This document shows positions 1 through 7,284 of a stretch of DNA of 30,677 nucleotides, one piece after another. The DNA comes from a virus, in IMG/VR virus record IMGVR_UViG_3300025120_015076, positions 1-30,677 of that record. One strand, written 5' to 3'. The translations under genes were made by a program, and so were the position numbers. The notes beneath the pieces were generated by a model. The model was not told the origin of the DNA, did not search any database, and worked only from the letters and a program-made list of their open reading frames with translations. Position 1 is the first letter of the stretch; every line of letters starts with the position of its first letter.

Positions 1-279
1 TTCAATTAATACATCACATTTATTAGATAAAGAAAATTCTGCCTGTTCTTTGTGTAAAACATTTGGGGTTGCAATAACAATAAAGTTAACATCCTCATTT
101 TTAATCATTTTTTGATAATCAGTATAAGCTGATACATTATATCTTTTACCTAAACTTTTAGCTAATGTAGGTTGTATATCACAAACTGATGTTAATTCAA
201 ATTCTTCATTAGCTTCTATTGCTTCTATATGTCTAGGAAAAATGCCCCCACAACCAACAATTCCTACTTTATACTTCAT
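1..279 (-). CDS. Gfo/Idh/MocA-family sugar oxidoreductase, 3' end cut by window edge
   Basis: The first 93 residues are visible and then the gene runs off the left edge, so this is a partial gene and not a broken one. It begins MKYKVGIVGCGG, the glycine-rich NAD(P)-binding loop of a Rossmann fold. A conserved acidic turn (VCDIQ) follows near residue 34, and IVIATPN near 67-73 is typical of the Gfo/Idh/MocA family. These enzymes oxidise or reduce sugar hydroxyls. In amino-sugar operons, members such as WbpB/WlbA make the 3-keto sugar that a DegT aminotransferase then aminates. The start is ATG and overlaps the end of the 63-residue gene upstream by 11 bp. Its place beside DegT aminotransferases and a WbpD/WlbB-like acetyltransferase fits that role, but the substrate is inferred. 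Confidence 0.85.
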   Translation of the reverse strand, partial: MKYKVGIVGCGGIFPRHIEAIEANEEFELTSVCDIQPTLAKSLGKRYNVSAYTDYQKMIKNEDVNFIVIATPNVLHKEQAEFSLSNKCDVLIE

Positions 280-460
280 CTGCTTGTGAGTTTTCTAATT
301 CAACTAATTCTTTTTGAAGATCAGATTTTATTTCTAAAAGTTTATCATATTCTTCTTCAATATCTAATTTATTAGGATTTGATGGATGATAATTCCAAAC
401 TTCTTCTATTACTGTATTAACAGCTAGAATATCTTCCATTAAATTATTTTTTTGGTTCAT
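269..460 (-). CDS. Small acidic helical protein of unknown function
   Basis: This 63-residue protein is unrecognised. Residues about 32-58 are rich in Glu, Lys, Leu and Ile with heptad-like spacing (EEEYDKLLEIKSDLQKEL), so a short coiled coil is likely. It has no signal peptide, membrane segment or cysteine. It overlaps the truncated DegT aminotransferase upstream by 4 bp and the oxidoreductase downstream by 11 bp, so it is probably translated as part of the glycan operon. It could be a small partner protein. No function is claimed. Confidence 0.6.
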   Translation of the reverse strand: MNQKNNLMEDILAVNTVIEEVWNYHPSNPNKLDIEEEYDKLLEIKSDLQKELVELENSQADEV

Positions 461-1275
461 ACTTTTTTGCTTTTAAAATAATTTTCATTAATAAATTTTG
501 CTTTAGCTTCTGCTATAGGACAATCTCCAGTTATTCCTAGTCTTTTAATTGCTGGTTGATCATAAACTACATAAGGATAATGACCATCTTTAGGACCTCT
601 AAGTCCTAGTTCTGATTTAATTCCTGTCATATGAAGTTTCATTTGACTATAAGCCATTAAACAAAGAGGTTCTGCTAATCTAAAATTAAAACCTAAGTAT
701 TCATGATAATATTTACTAGTTTGACCTTGGTTACAAATTGCTCTAATTTTAGAAGCATCTAATTTAGAATTTTTAGGGACACAAATCATCCCACCTTCAA
801 AAGTATTTATATTTTTTGTTTTTTGGAATGAAAAAGTACCTACATCTGAAAGCATTCCTGCTAGTTTACCATTTTGTTCTGCTCCAAATGATTGTGATGT
901 ATCTTCAATTACTACTAAATTATGTTTTTTAGCAATTTGGTTAATTTTATCCATTTCACATACTTGCCCATATAAATGAACAGGCATAATAGCTTTTGTT
1001 TTAGATGTAATAGCTGCTTCAATTAAATCAGCATTAATTAAATAATCTTCTTCATTAATATCTACAAATACAGGTTTTGCACCTGCTACAATAATAGACG
1101 TTACAGTAGAAATGAATGTAAATGGAGTTGTTATAACTTCATCATCAGATTTTAAATCCATAGACCATAAAGCCGCTATTATAGCACTACTTCCATTATT
1201 AACTGCAATACAGTCTTCTAAGTCAAAGCGATCTTTAACATAATCTTCAAAAATATTTCTAATTACTACAGGCAT
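457..1275 (-). CDS. DegT/DnrJ/EryC1/StrS sugar aminotransferase, shortened
   Basis: This is a PLP-dependent nucleotide-sugar aminotransferase of the DegT family. Visible landmarks are the phosphate-binding NNGSSA near residue 26, the cofactor-contacting Asp in VVIEDTSQSFGA (about residue 125), and the Schiff-base lysine in FSFQKTKNIN (about K154) followed by EGG. The protein has 272 residues, whereas the family usually has about 360-400. The large domain is complete, but after FNFRLAEPLC most of the small C-terminal domain is missing and the sequence jumps to a terminal YPYVVYDQPAIKRLG-like segment. The chosen start is the ATG whose A overlaps the upstream stop (TAATG). A TTG eight codons earlier would lie inside the preceding gene. 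Activity is uncertain because the lost region normally helps close the active site and form the dimer. Confidence 0.85.
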   Translation of the reverse strand: MPVVIRNIFEDYVKDRFDLEDCIAVNNGSSAIIAALWSMDLKSDDEVITTPFTFISTVTSIIVAGAKPVFVDINEEDYLINADLIEAAITSKTKAIMPVHLYGQVCEMDKINQIAKKHNLVVIEDTSQSFGAEQNGKLAGMLSDVGTFSFQKTKNINTFEGGMICVPKNSKLDASKIRAICNQGQTSKYYHEYLGFNFRLAEPLCLMAYSQMKLHMTGIKSELGLRGPKDGHYPYVVYDQPAIKRLGITGDCPIAEAKAKFINENYFKSKKV

Positions 1276-2252
1276 TACTTTAATTTTTTTAGGTACCAAC
1301 TAATAGTTTCTCCTAAACCATGTGTAAAGTCGGTAAGTTGATAATTAATAAGTGATTTAATTTTTTCGTTACTAGCTATATGACATTCTACATCAGCTTT
1401 TCTAGCTGGTTTGTAAATTATATCATTTATATTATAACCCATTCCTTGCATAATAGTACAAATATCTTCTACAACTTCTTTAATAGTAATTTGACCATCT
1501 GTAGATATATTTACTGATTCTTTAGGGGCTAATTTATCATAAACCTTTATAATAGCATCTACAGTATCATCTACATAAATAAAATCTCTACTTTGTAATC
1601 CATCTCCCCAAATTTCTGGAGGGTTGTTATTAATTAGGTTAAACATAGTAACGGGAATTACAGCAGCCAAGGGTGGTTTTGCATTTTGTCTAGGACCATA
1701 ATTATTAAATGGTCTAACTATAAAAGCATCTAAATCAAAACTATCTACCCAAGATTCTAATGCCTTGTCAGCACCTACTTTTCCAGCAGCATATGTTGTT
1801 TTTGGATTTAAAGGATGATCTTCATCCATAGGTTCATAAACAGCACTTCCAAATACTTCTGAGGTAGAGAAATGGACTAATGTTTTGAATTGATTTTTAC
1901 GTTGCAATTCTAAAAGATTAACAATAATATTTGTATTACAATGAAACCCATTAGAAGGATTCATAAATGTATAATTAATTGGTTTTGTAGCACAATTAAA
2001 AACTATATCAATGTCGTGTTTATCAAATATATATTCCAAAGAAGTATAGATTTCACAATCATCCTTATAAAGAATAACTCCTTTTTTAAAAGCATCTTTT
2101 AAATTATCTTCATCTCCAAGAAACATATTATCTACTACAATTACCTGTTTTGCTTGTTCTGTAAGTAATCTATCAACTAAATGACTACCTATAAACCCAG
2201 CTCCACCTGTAACTAAGATTGTACTATTTTTTATTTTAGGTCTATTTTTCAT
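1275..2252 (-). CDS. Extended SDR nucleotide-sugar epimerase/4,6-dehydratase
   Basis: This 325-residue protein has the NAD-binding GGAGFIGSH motif at residues 16-24. It also has the catalytic STSEVFGSA segment, the YAAGK (YxxxK) catalytic pair and RPFNNYGPRQN, all hallmarks of extended short-chain dehydrogenases acting on nucleotide sugars. The STSEVFG block followed by DEDHPLNP resembles 4,6-dehydratases of the LegB type and UDP-glucuronate decarboxylases more than plain GalE. Sequence alone does not settle the substrate. It overlaps the upstream acyltransferase gene by 4 bp (ATGA) and runs into the DegT gene at TAATG, so dehydratase and aminotransferase are probably translated together. That order fits making a keto sugar and then aminating it. 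This is inference. Confidence 0.85.
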   Translation of the reverse strand: MKNRPKIKNSTILVTGGAGFIGSHLVDRLLTEQAKQVIVVDNMFLGDEDNLKDAFKKGVILYKDDCEIYTSLEYIFDKHDIDIVFNCATKPINYTFMNPSNGFHCNTNIIVNLLELQRKNQFKTLVHFSTSEVFGSAVYEPMDEDHPLNPKTTYAAGKVGADKALESWVDSFDLDAFIVRPFNNYGPRQNAKPPLAAVIPVTMFNLINNNPPEIWGDGLQSRDFIYVDDTVDAIIKVYDKLAPKESVNISTDGQITIKEVVEDICTIMQGMGYNINDIIYKPARKADVECHIASNEKIKSLINYQLTDFTHGLGETISWYLKKLK

Positions 2253-2743
2253 TTTCTTTTATTAATATATTTAACACCTGGTCTAATGTTTTTATTAACA
2301 AATGTTAGAGCTCCGATTATTACTTTATTACCTATAGTACAACCCATTTGTATTATACTATTAGGACCTATATAAACTCCATTACCAATTTTTGTTGGTT
2401 TTGTTTGAATTGGTTTTTTACCTAATGAAGTAGCAAATTTTACTGTATGATGAGTATAAATTTGGGCGCCAGCTGAAACATGAACATAATCTCCTATTTC
2501 TAAACCACCACTTCCATCTAATACAACATTAGGACCTATCCAACAATGTTTTCCTACTTTTACGTCACCTAAAATTAATACATTATCATATACAGAAGTA
2601 CCTTCACCAAATCCTTCTTTTTTAGCTCGTTCCCATCTATCATTTATATAATCTCCTAAAGATAAACTCCTATTATGGTTTATTTTTTTATCATGATAAA
2701 GTTTATTATAAAATTTTTTAAGAATAAGTTTCAGCAAAGACAT
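2249..2743 (-). CDS. Left-handed beta-helix (hexapeptide) acyltransferase
   Basis: This 164-residue protein has hexapeptide-repeat signatures from about residue 55 onward (LGDVKVGKHCWIGPNVVL, then IGDYVHVSAG and IGNGVYIGPNSII). A histidine pair sits in the loop IYTHHTVKF, the position where many sugar O- or N-acetyltransferases carry the catalytic His. The first 50 residues are basic and helical (LKLILKKFYNKLYHDKK) and may contact a membrane or partner. It starts with ATG 26 bp inside the end of the upstream DegT gene and ends in an ATGA overlap with the SDR gene. It probably acetylates a nucleotide sugar or a glycan residue. The exact acceptor is unknown. Confidence 0.85.
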   Translation of the reverse strand: MSLLKLILKKFYNKLYHDKKINHNRSLSLGDYINDRWERAKKEGFGEGTSVYDNVLILGDVKVGKHCWIGPNVVLDGSGGLEIGDYVHVSAGAQIYTHHTVKFATSLGKKPIQTKPTKIGNGVYIGPNSIIQMGCTIGNKVIIGALTFVNKNIRPGVKYINKRK

Positions 2744-3815
2744 ATTTAGAAATAGTTTTGATTATTTTTCTAGTATTAACTCCTCTATAGCAAGGTAAAG
2801 TTATGGTATTTTCTTCTAAAAATTTAGAATTAGGTTGTACATCATTATATTTTGATTTATAATAAGATGTATTACTTAAACAATAAGTACCTAAAGTAGA
2901 TTCTATACCTTTAGTTTTTAAATGATGAATTAGTTTATCACGATTTATACCTGGAGGGACTGTAAATATAACAGATTGTACGTTATGGAATGAATTATTG
3001 TGTTTCCATTGTGGAATAAAACCAAGTTCGGATAAAGCCTTTATGTATTTAGATTTAATGATATTTCTAATTTCAATATTTTTATCTAATTTTTTTAAAC
3101 CTTCAATACCCATTATAGCTTGCATTTCAGTCATTCTATAATTAAATCCCGAAGTGATAAATTGAAATTTACCTTCTTTAAAAATAGCTCCATGATTAAG
3201 TTTAGTTTCAATTTCATCAGCATATGAAGGATCATTAGTAGTAACAGCTCCACCTTCACCTGTTGTAAGTAATTTACGTGGGTGAAAACTAAAACAAGTT
3301 AAATCTGCTATGTTTCCATTTTTTACTCCATATTCACTACTACCTAAAGCACAAGCAGCATCTTCAATAAGGGGGATGTTATGTTTTTTACAGATAGCAC
3401 TAATTTCATGGATTTTTGAGGGATTACCCAAAGCATCTACAAATATAACAGCTTTTGTTTTAGAAGATATTTTTTTCTCTAAATCTTCAGGTAACATATT
3501 GTAAGTTTTTAAATCTACATCTGCAAAAATTGGAACTGCCCCAATATTTTCAACTACATTAGCTGTAGCAGGAAAAGAAAAGTCTGAAACGATAACTTCA
3601 TCATCTGGTTTTATCTTTAGTACTTCTAAACATAAAGCTAGTGATGTTGTAGCTGATGTTGTAAGAGAAACATTACTACATTTTAAATACTCTCTTAAAT
3701 CATTTTTAAATTGATCTACATACTTCCCCTTAGTAAACATTCCAGTTCTAAATACTTCTCTAAATTGTCGTCTAACATCTCTGTAGCGAATATAAGGTTT
3801 TATAAGTCTTAACAT
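2718..3815 (-). CDS. DegT/DnrJ/EryC1/StrS sugar aminotransferase (second copy)
   Basis: This is a full-length family member of about 365 residues. It has the phosphate-binding TTSATTSL segment, the cofactor Asp in LIEDAACALGS (about residue 152), and the PLP lysine in FSFHPRKLLTTGEGG (about K181). The C-terminal domain is complete. It would transfer an amino group, usually from glutamate, to a keto nucleotide sugar. The ATG start gives a 7-bp overlap with the upstream glycosyltransferase. A GTG 19 codons earlier would overlap it by 64 bp and adds a stretch not typical of the family, so it was not used. Together with the Gfo/Idh oxidoreductase and the WbpD-like acetyltransferase it could provide the WbpE step of a 3-amino-uronate pathway. 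Substrate specificity is inferred. Confidence 0.9.
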   Translation of the reverse strand: MLRLIKPYIRYRDVRRQFREVFRTGMFTKGKYVDQFKNDLREYLKCSNVSLTTSATTSLALCLEVLKIKPDDEVIVSDFSFPATANVVENIGAVPIFADVDLKTYNMLPEDLEKKISSKTKAVIFVDALGNPSKIHEISAICKKHNIPLIEDAACALGSSEYGVKNGNIADLTCFSFHPRKLLTTGEGGAVTTNDPSYADEIETKLNHGAIFKEGKFQFITSGFNYRMTEMQAIMGIEGLKKLDKNIEIRNIIKSKYIKALSELGFIPQWKHNNSFHNVQSVIFTVPPGINRDKLIHHLKTKGIESTLGTYCLSNTSYYKSKYNDVQPNSKFLEENTITLPCYRGVNTRKIIKTISKYVFAETYS

Positions 3816-4813
3816 ATTGTATTTATAAATTGACTTGTTATAGCTTTTGGAGAATAAAATTCTTCCATCCACTGTCCTATACCCATCATATATTCTAAAA
3901 GCAATTCTGGGGTCATAACTTTTATATGTGTTACTAGGTCATGATACAACTCTTGTTGTGTAGCTCCAAGGGAAACTAAAGGTGCTTCATTTTTTCCAGT
4001 TAAATATAAAATTGAATCATTTATGTTATTTACTGTACTAAAAGTAAGATTACCAGTAATTACACTTTCTAAAGTAGATACTCCATATCCTCCTATATTA
4101 GAATTAAATTGATCTATATAAAATATTGATTTTTTCTTTTCTTCAATAACTTGAGGATGTGTTAAATTTTGAAGAACTTTATATTCAAATTCATTAGGGT
4201 CTAAATCTAAAGCTTCTATAGATTCAGTAATTTGTTGAGTACCTTTAGTATTAACATTTGAAGGTATATGTAATATAGTCCAAGGTCTTTTATTTAATTT
4301 AACTTCAAACTCCGAAATAAATTTATCATAATTAAAATTAAAGTTTTGATAAATATGAATGGGGGCATCATTTTTTTCTTTATTTGATAATCTAAATAAA
4401 TCTATCCCATATAAAGATTTATGCAATTTATGTTTTTGAGGATGAGAATTATAGTAACTTGCATTGTTTCTATAATTAGAACCAGCATGCCAAATTATTA
4501 TCTTAGAATCTAACTCAATAATATCTAAACCAGTTAATGTTTTAAATTGATCTAACATCCAATAAGTAGTTCCTAAATGACCATTTTCCTCTCCAAAAAT
4601 TATGTAATCACTATTTTTAATATAATCAACAGCTTTTTTAATTTGAGTTGGGTTACAACTTAATAAATCATAGTCATGCTGTAGATCATAATCAAATATA
4701 TGTTTTTTTAAACATATAGATTTACATTCTATATCTGGTGATTCATTTAATAAGTGGGCATATTCAGTAAGAACATTAGCATAATCTATATCCGCTAAAA
4801 AACTTATTTTCAT
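3809..4813 (-). CDS. GT-B fold glycosyltransferase-like protein
   Basis: This 334-residue protein has the layout of a GT-B glycosyltransferase. The N-terminal half carries short beta-alpha units and IIIWHAGSNYRNN. The C-terminal half begins with WTILHIPSNVNTKGTQQI (about residues 177-194), like the start of GT1/GT4 donor domains. GGYGVSTLESVITGN (about residues 241-255) resembles the donor-binding 'G-x-STLEA' region. It lacks a full E-x7-E signature, so it is a divergent member. It starts in an ATGA overlap with the hexapeptide acetyltransferase and sits between sugar-activating enzymes, consistent with adding one of these sugars to an acceptor. Donor and acceptor are unknown. Confidence 0.7.
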   Translation of the reverse strand: MKISFLADIDYANVLTEYAHLLNESPDIECKSICLKKHIFDYDLQHDYDLLSCNPTQIKKAVDYIKNSDYIIFGEENGHLGTTYWMLDQFKTLTGLDIIELDSKIIIWHAGSNYRNNASYYNSHPQKHKLHKSLYGIDLFRLSNKEKNDAPIHIYQNFNFNYDKFISEFEVKLNKRPWTILHIPSNVNTKGTQQITESIEALDLDPNEFEYKVLQNLTHPQVIEEKKKSIFYIDQFNSNIGGYGVSTLESVITGNLTFSTVNNINDSILYLTGKNEAPLVSLGATQQELYHDLVTHIKVMTPELLLEYMMGIGQWMEEFYSPKAITSQFINTIC

Positions 4814-5283
4814 TTGTTATCTTTTTTTATTTGAGCTGGATTACCATAAGCAATTTTATTTGAAGGTATTGATTTAGTAACTACAGAACCTGCTCCTATT
4901 AAAACATTCTTACCTATAGTAGTACCACAAAGTATAGTTGAATTAGCTCCAATTGCACAACCCTCTTTAAATAAAGTAGTTTTAAAGTTTTCTCTAGTCC
5001 ATTCTCCTTTAGCTTTAGGGTAAATGTCATTAGTTGTTATAGTATTAGGTCCTAAAAATACATTATCTTCTAAAGTTACACCCTCATATAATAAACTATG
5101 ATTTTGGATTTTACAATTATCACCTATAATTACTCCTATTCCTACATGAACTCCTTCTCCAATAACACAATTATTACCTATTTTAGCTCCTTTACTTATA
5201 TGTGAAAAAGCCCAAACTTTAGTATTATTACCTATAGTAACTTCTTTATCTATAATAGCAGTTTCATGTATAAAATTACTCAT
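4810..5283 (-). CDS. WbpD/WlbB-like nucleotide-sugar N-acetyltransferase
   Basis: This 157-residue protein consists almost wholly of hexapeptide repeats (for example VTIGNNTKVW, AKIGNNCVIG, VIIGDNCKIQ) and folds as a left-handed beta-helix trimer. The order FIHETAIID, KVWAFSHI, IGEGVHVG, KIQNHSLLYEGV, EDNVFLGPN, GANSTILCGTTIG, VGAGSVV-like and YGNPAQI closely follows WbpD/WlbB. Those enzymes acetylate the 3-amino group of UDP-2-acetamido-3-amino-uronate. The related FdtC/QdtC enzymes, which act on dTDP-3-amino-6-deoxy sugars, are the main alternative. The gene overlaps the upstream nucleotide-sugar 6-dehydrogenase at TAATG and the downstream glycosyltransferase at ATGA. The neighbouring uronate-forming enzyme favours the WbpD-type reading. 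Confidence 0.85.
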   Translation of the reverse strand: MSNFIHETAIIDKEVTIGNNTKVWAFSHISKGAKIGNNCVIGEGVHVGIGVIIGDNCKIQNHSLLYEGVTLEDNVFLGPNTITTNDIYPKAKGEWTRENFKTTLFKEGCAIGANSTILCGTTIGKNVLIGAGSVVTKSIPSNKIAYGNPAQIKKDNK

Positions 5284-6134
5284 TACTCACTTACAGCTTT
5301 ACCTTTCATCTTTTCCCAATCGCGTTCAGGTCTAACTTCAAGATTAGTTTTCCAACCTGCTTCTAAAGTATTCATTGGAGTACCTAATTCTCTACCAAGA
5401 GTAATTAAAGCATTTACATCTTTCGGGAAACAAACACCACCATATCCTAATTTACCATCAGGTCCTGGAACATGGAGATGACTATCACCTACTCTACCAT
5501 CACATACAAATCCATATAAAGCATCCTCCCAATTAGTGCCTAAAGCATCACTTATACGTTTAAATTCATTTAGAATAGATACTTTAGTAGCAAAAAATGT
5601 ATTATTCATATACTTAACTAATTCTGCAGTAGTTGCATCTGTATGAATATAGTGACGATTCATAAAACGGTCTGCAAATAATTTTTCAACTTGATCAGTT
5701 ATCTTTGGATCACCACCTAAAATAATACGTGCTTGAGTCATAGTATCTAATTTAGCAGTTCTTTGAGTTAAAAACTCAGGACAAAAAACAATATTAAGAT
5801 GTGGATATTGCTCTTGCAATTTTACTGTTGTACCAGGTAAAACTGTAGATTTAATTATATAAATAGGTCCTTTTTTAGCATGATTAAAAACATTTTCAAT
5901 ATAATAACTATCTTGTGAACCATCTTTTTTCATTGGTGTAGGTACGCAAACAAAAATAAAATCACAATCATGTACTTCATCTAAAGTATTCATGCTTTTC
6001 AAAGGATCAACATCAAATATTTTAACTTCAGCTGTAGGACCAAAAGCAAATGCTTGTGATTCACCTACAAATCCATTACCTAATACTCCAACTTTTTTCA
6101 TTGGTTTTCTTCTTTTTTCAATTATATCTCTCAT
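5283..6134 (-). CDS. Short UDP-glucose/UDP-GlcNAc 6-dehydrogenase-like protein
   Basis: This is an NAD-dependent nucleotide-sugar 6-dehydrogenase, which oxidises the C6 hydroxyl to a uronate. The GVLGNGFVGES dinucleotide loop lies at residues 16-26. FVCVPTP follows near 61-67, KSTVLPGTT near 95, ELVKYMNNTFFATKVSILNE at about 171-190, and the catalytic cysteine in YGGVCFPKD (C235). The protein ends at 283 residues, whereas the family usually has about 390-450. The C-terminal Rossmann domain that holds the UDP part is therefore missing, while all visible catalytic residues of the first two domains are kept. The ATG lies in an ATGA overlap with the upstream SDR gene. A second Met (M12) directly before the NAD loop is possible. 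It may work with a partner or with a reduced substrate-binding site. Confidence 0.88.
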   Translation of the reverse strand: MRDIIEKRRKPMKKVGVLGNGFVGESQAFAFGPTAEVKIFDVDPLKSMNTLDEVHDCDFIFVCVPTPMKKDGSQDSYYIENVFNHAKKGPIYIIKSTVLPGTTVKLQEQYPHLNIVFCPEFLTQRTAKLDTMTQARIILGGDPKITDQVEKLFADRFMNRHYIHTDATTAELVKYMNNTFFATKVSILNEFKRISDALGTNWEDALYGFVCDGRVGDSHLHVPGPDGKLGYGGVCFPKDVNALITLGRELGTPMNTLEAGWKTNLEVRPERDWEKMKGKAVSE

Positions 6135-6994
6135 AACTTTTCTAAATTGTTAATGTAATTTAATAATCTGTCTTGGGGTTGCCAATTTAATCTTTCAATA
6201 GCATCACTATTTTCTCTAAGTGTTTTTCTGTAGTTACCTGATTGGTCTGGGAGATAAGTACAAGTAGTGTTAAATTTGTCTTTAAACATTTGATATACCT
6301 CATTAAGAGAATAATTGCAACCTGTACCTAATTCCCAAGCATCTTCATGTTTAATTGATTTCATTCCTACTCTCCATAAACCATCTATAATATCGTCTAC
6401 ATGAGTAAAATCTCTTCGTTGTTCTCCATCACCTACAATTGTAATAGGTTGATTATCTCTTACTTGCCTTCTCCAAATGCCAATTACTGCAGCCCAATCA
6501 CCATCAATTACTTCTTTAGGACCATAAACATTATAAAATCTTACTATTTCAATGTCAATCCCATATGTTTTTCTATACATTTTACAAACTTCTTCACCAA
6601 GATATTTGTATGTTGCATAAGGAGATTGATATGGGTTGTGGTGTTTTGATGAAGAACCAGCATATACTAATTTTGCATTAGTGGTTCTTGTAAATTCACA
6701 CATTTCTTGTGTACCTACTGTATTAGCTAAAAATGTAGCTGTAGGGTTATTGAATGAGGGTTGTATTCTAGATAACCCAGCAAGATGATAAATTAAATCA
6801 TAATTTTGATGTAAATTTGATTGAGATCTTTTCTCTTCAACTTTACCTACAATGTATTTACATCCTCTTTGGTGATTTTTTTTGCTACCAGTAGAATAAT
6901 CATCTAAAGAATGAACTTTATGTCCTTCTTCTAATAATCTTTTTATTAAATTAGTCCCAATAAAACCAGCTCCTCCTGTAACTAGTATTCTCAT
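6131..6994 (-). CDS. Extended SDR sugar epimerase (GalE/WbpP-like)
   Basis: This 287-residue protein begins MRILVTGGAGFIGTN, the NAD-binding motif of extended SDR enzymes. It continues with YHLAGLS, the Ser-rich YAGSSS, the catalytic YATYK pair and VRFYNVYGP. GDGEQRRDFTHVDDI near residue 200 is typical of UDP-glucose 4-epimerases and related 4,6-dehydratases. It is slightly shorter than the usual 310-340 residues. It overlaps both neighbours by 4 bp (ATGA at each end), between the Mpo1-like gene and the 6-dehydrogenase. A C4 epimerase beside a 6-dehydrogenase is a common pairing for making galacturonate-type or 2-acetamido-uronate donors. Substrate is inferred from context only. Confidence 0.87.
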   Translation of the reverse strand: MRILVTGGAGFIGTNLIKRLLEEGHKVHSLDDYSTGSKKNHQRGCKYIVGKVEEKRSQSNLHQNYDLIYHLAGLSRIQPSFNNPTATFLANTVGTQEMCEFTRTTNAKLVYAGSSSKHHNPYQSPYATYKYLGEEVCKMYRKTYGIDIEIVRFYNVYGPKEVIDGDWAAVIGIWRRQVRDNQPITIVGDGEQRRDFTHVDDIIDGLWRVGMKSIKHEDAWELGTGCNYSLNEVYQMFKDKFNTTCTYLPDQSGNYRKTLRENSDAIERLNWQPQDRLLNYINNLEKL

Positions 6995-7284
6995 AATATG
7001 TTAATTTTACCTCTTAATATATCCCAAAACATCATCCAATCTGAAAGTTTTGCTTTAACTGGATCTTTAAATGCTGCTGGTTCGTTTTTTTCAAATAAGT
7101 AATGACCAGTCCAAGCAAATGGATAAATTATAAAGGGGATTATTGGAATTAAATACCATAACCAATAGTAAAATATTAAAAAGGTACTAATTAAAGTAAT
7201 CCACTGACCTATAAAATGTAATCTGATGCAATTTTTATTCTGATGTAATGTAAGATACATCTGATAATAGTCTTTTAACTTCAT
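6991..7284 (-). CDS. Mpo1-like (DUF962) small membrane protein
   Basis: This 97-residue protein matches the DUF962/Mpo1-like family pattern. It has an N-terminal YxxxHQNxxN-like segment (YLTLHQNKNCIRLHFIG, with H14 and H23), two hydrophobic stretches at about residues 27-60, then YPFAWTGHYLFEKNEPAAF (H61) and SDWMMFW. Yeast Mpo1 is an Fe(II)-dependent dioxygenase that shortens 2-hydroxy fatty acids. Bacterial members are mostly uncharacterised. The conserved histidines could bind iron in the membrane. The gene is fused into the operon by TAATG upstream and ATGA downstream. Its role in a phage is unknown. A lipid or lipid-linked sugar substrate is a reasonable guess given the glycan context, but it is only a guess. 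Confidence 0.8.
   Translation of the reverse strand: MKLKDYYQMYLTLHQNKNCIRLHFIGQWITLISTFLIFYYWLWYLIPIIPFIIYPFAWTGHYLFEKNEPAAFKDPVKAKLSDWMMFWDILRGKINIL

Noticed and set aside
1275-1299. TTG start giving a longer first DegT protein
   Set aside because: An ATG in a TAATG overlap with the upstream gene is the better start and matches the style of the neighbours.
3310-3504. Plus-strand open frame of 64 codons
   Set aside because: It lies wholly inside a clear DegT gene on the minus strand and encodes no recognisable protein.
3816-3872. GTG start giving a longer second DegT protein
   Set aside because: It would overlap the upstream gene by 64 bp and add residues that do not resemble the family. 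The ATG at 3815 is preferred.
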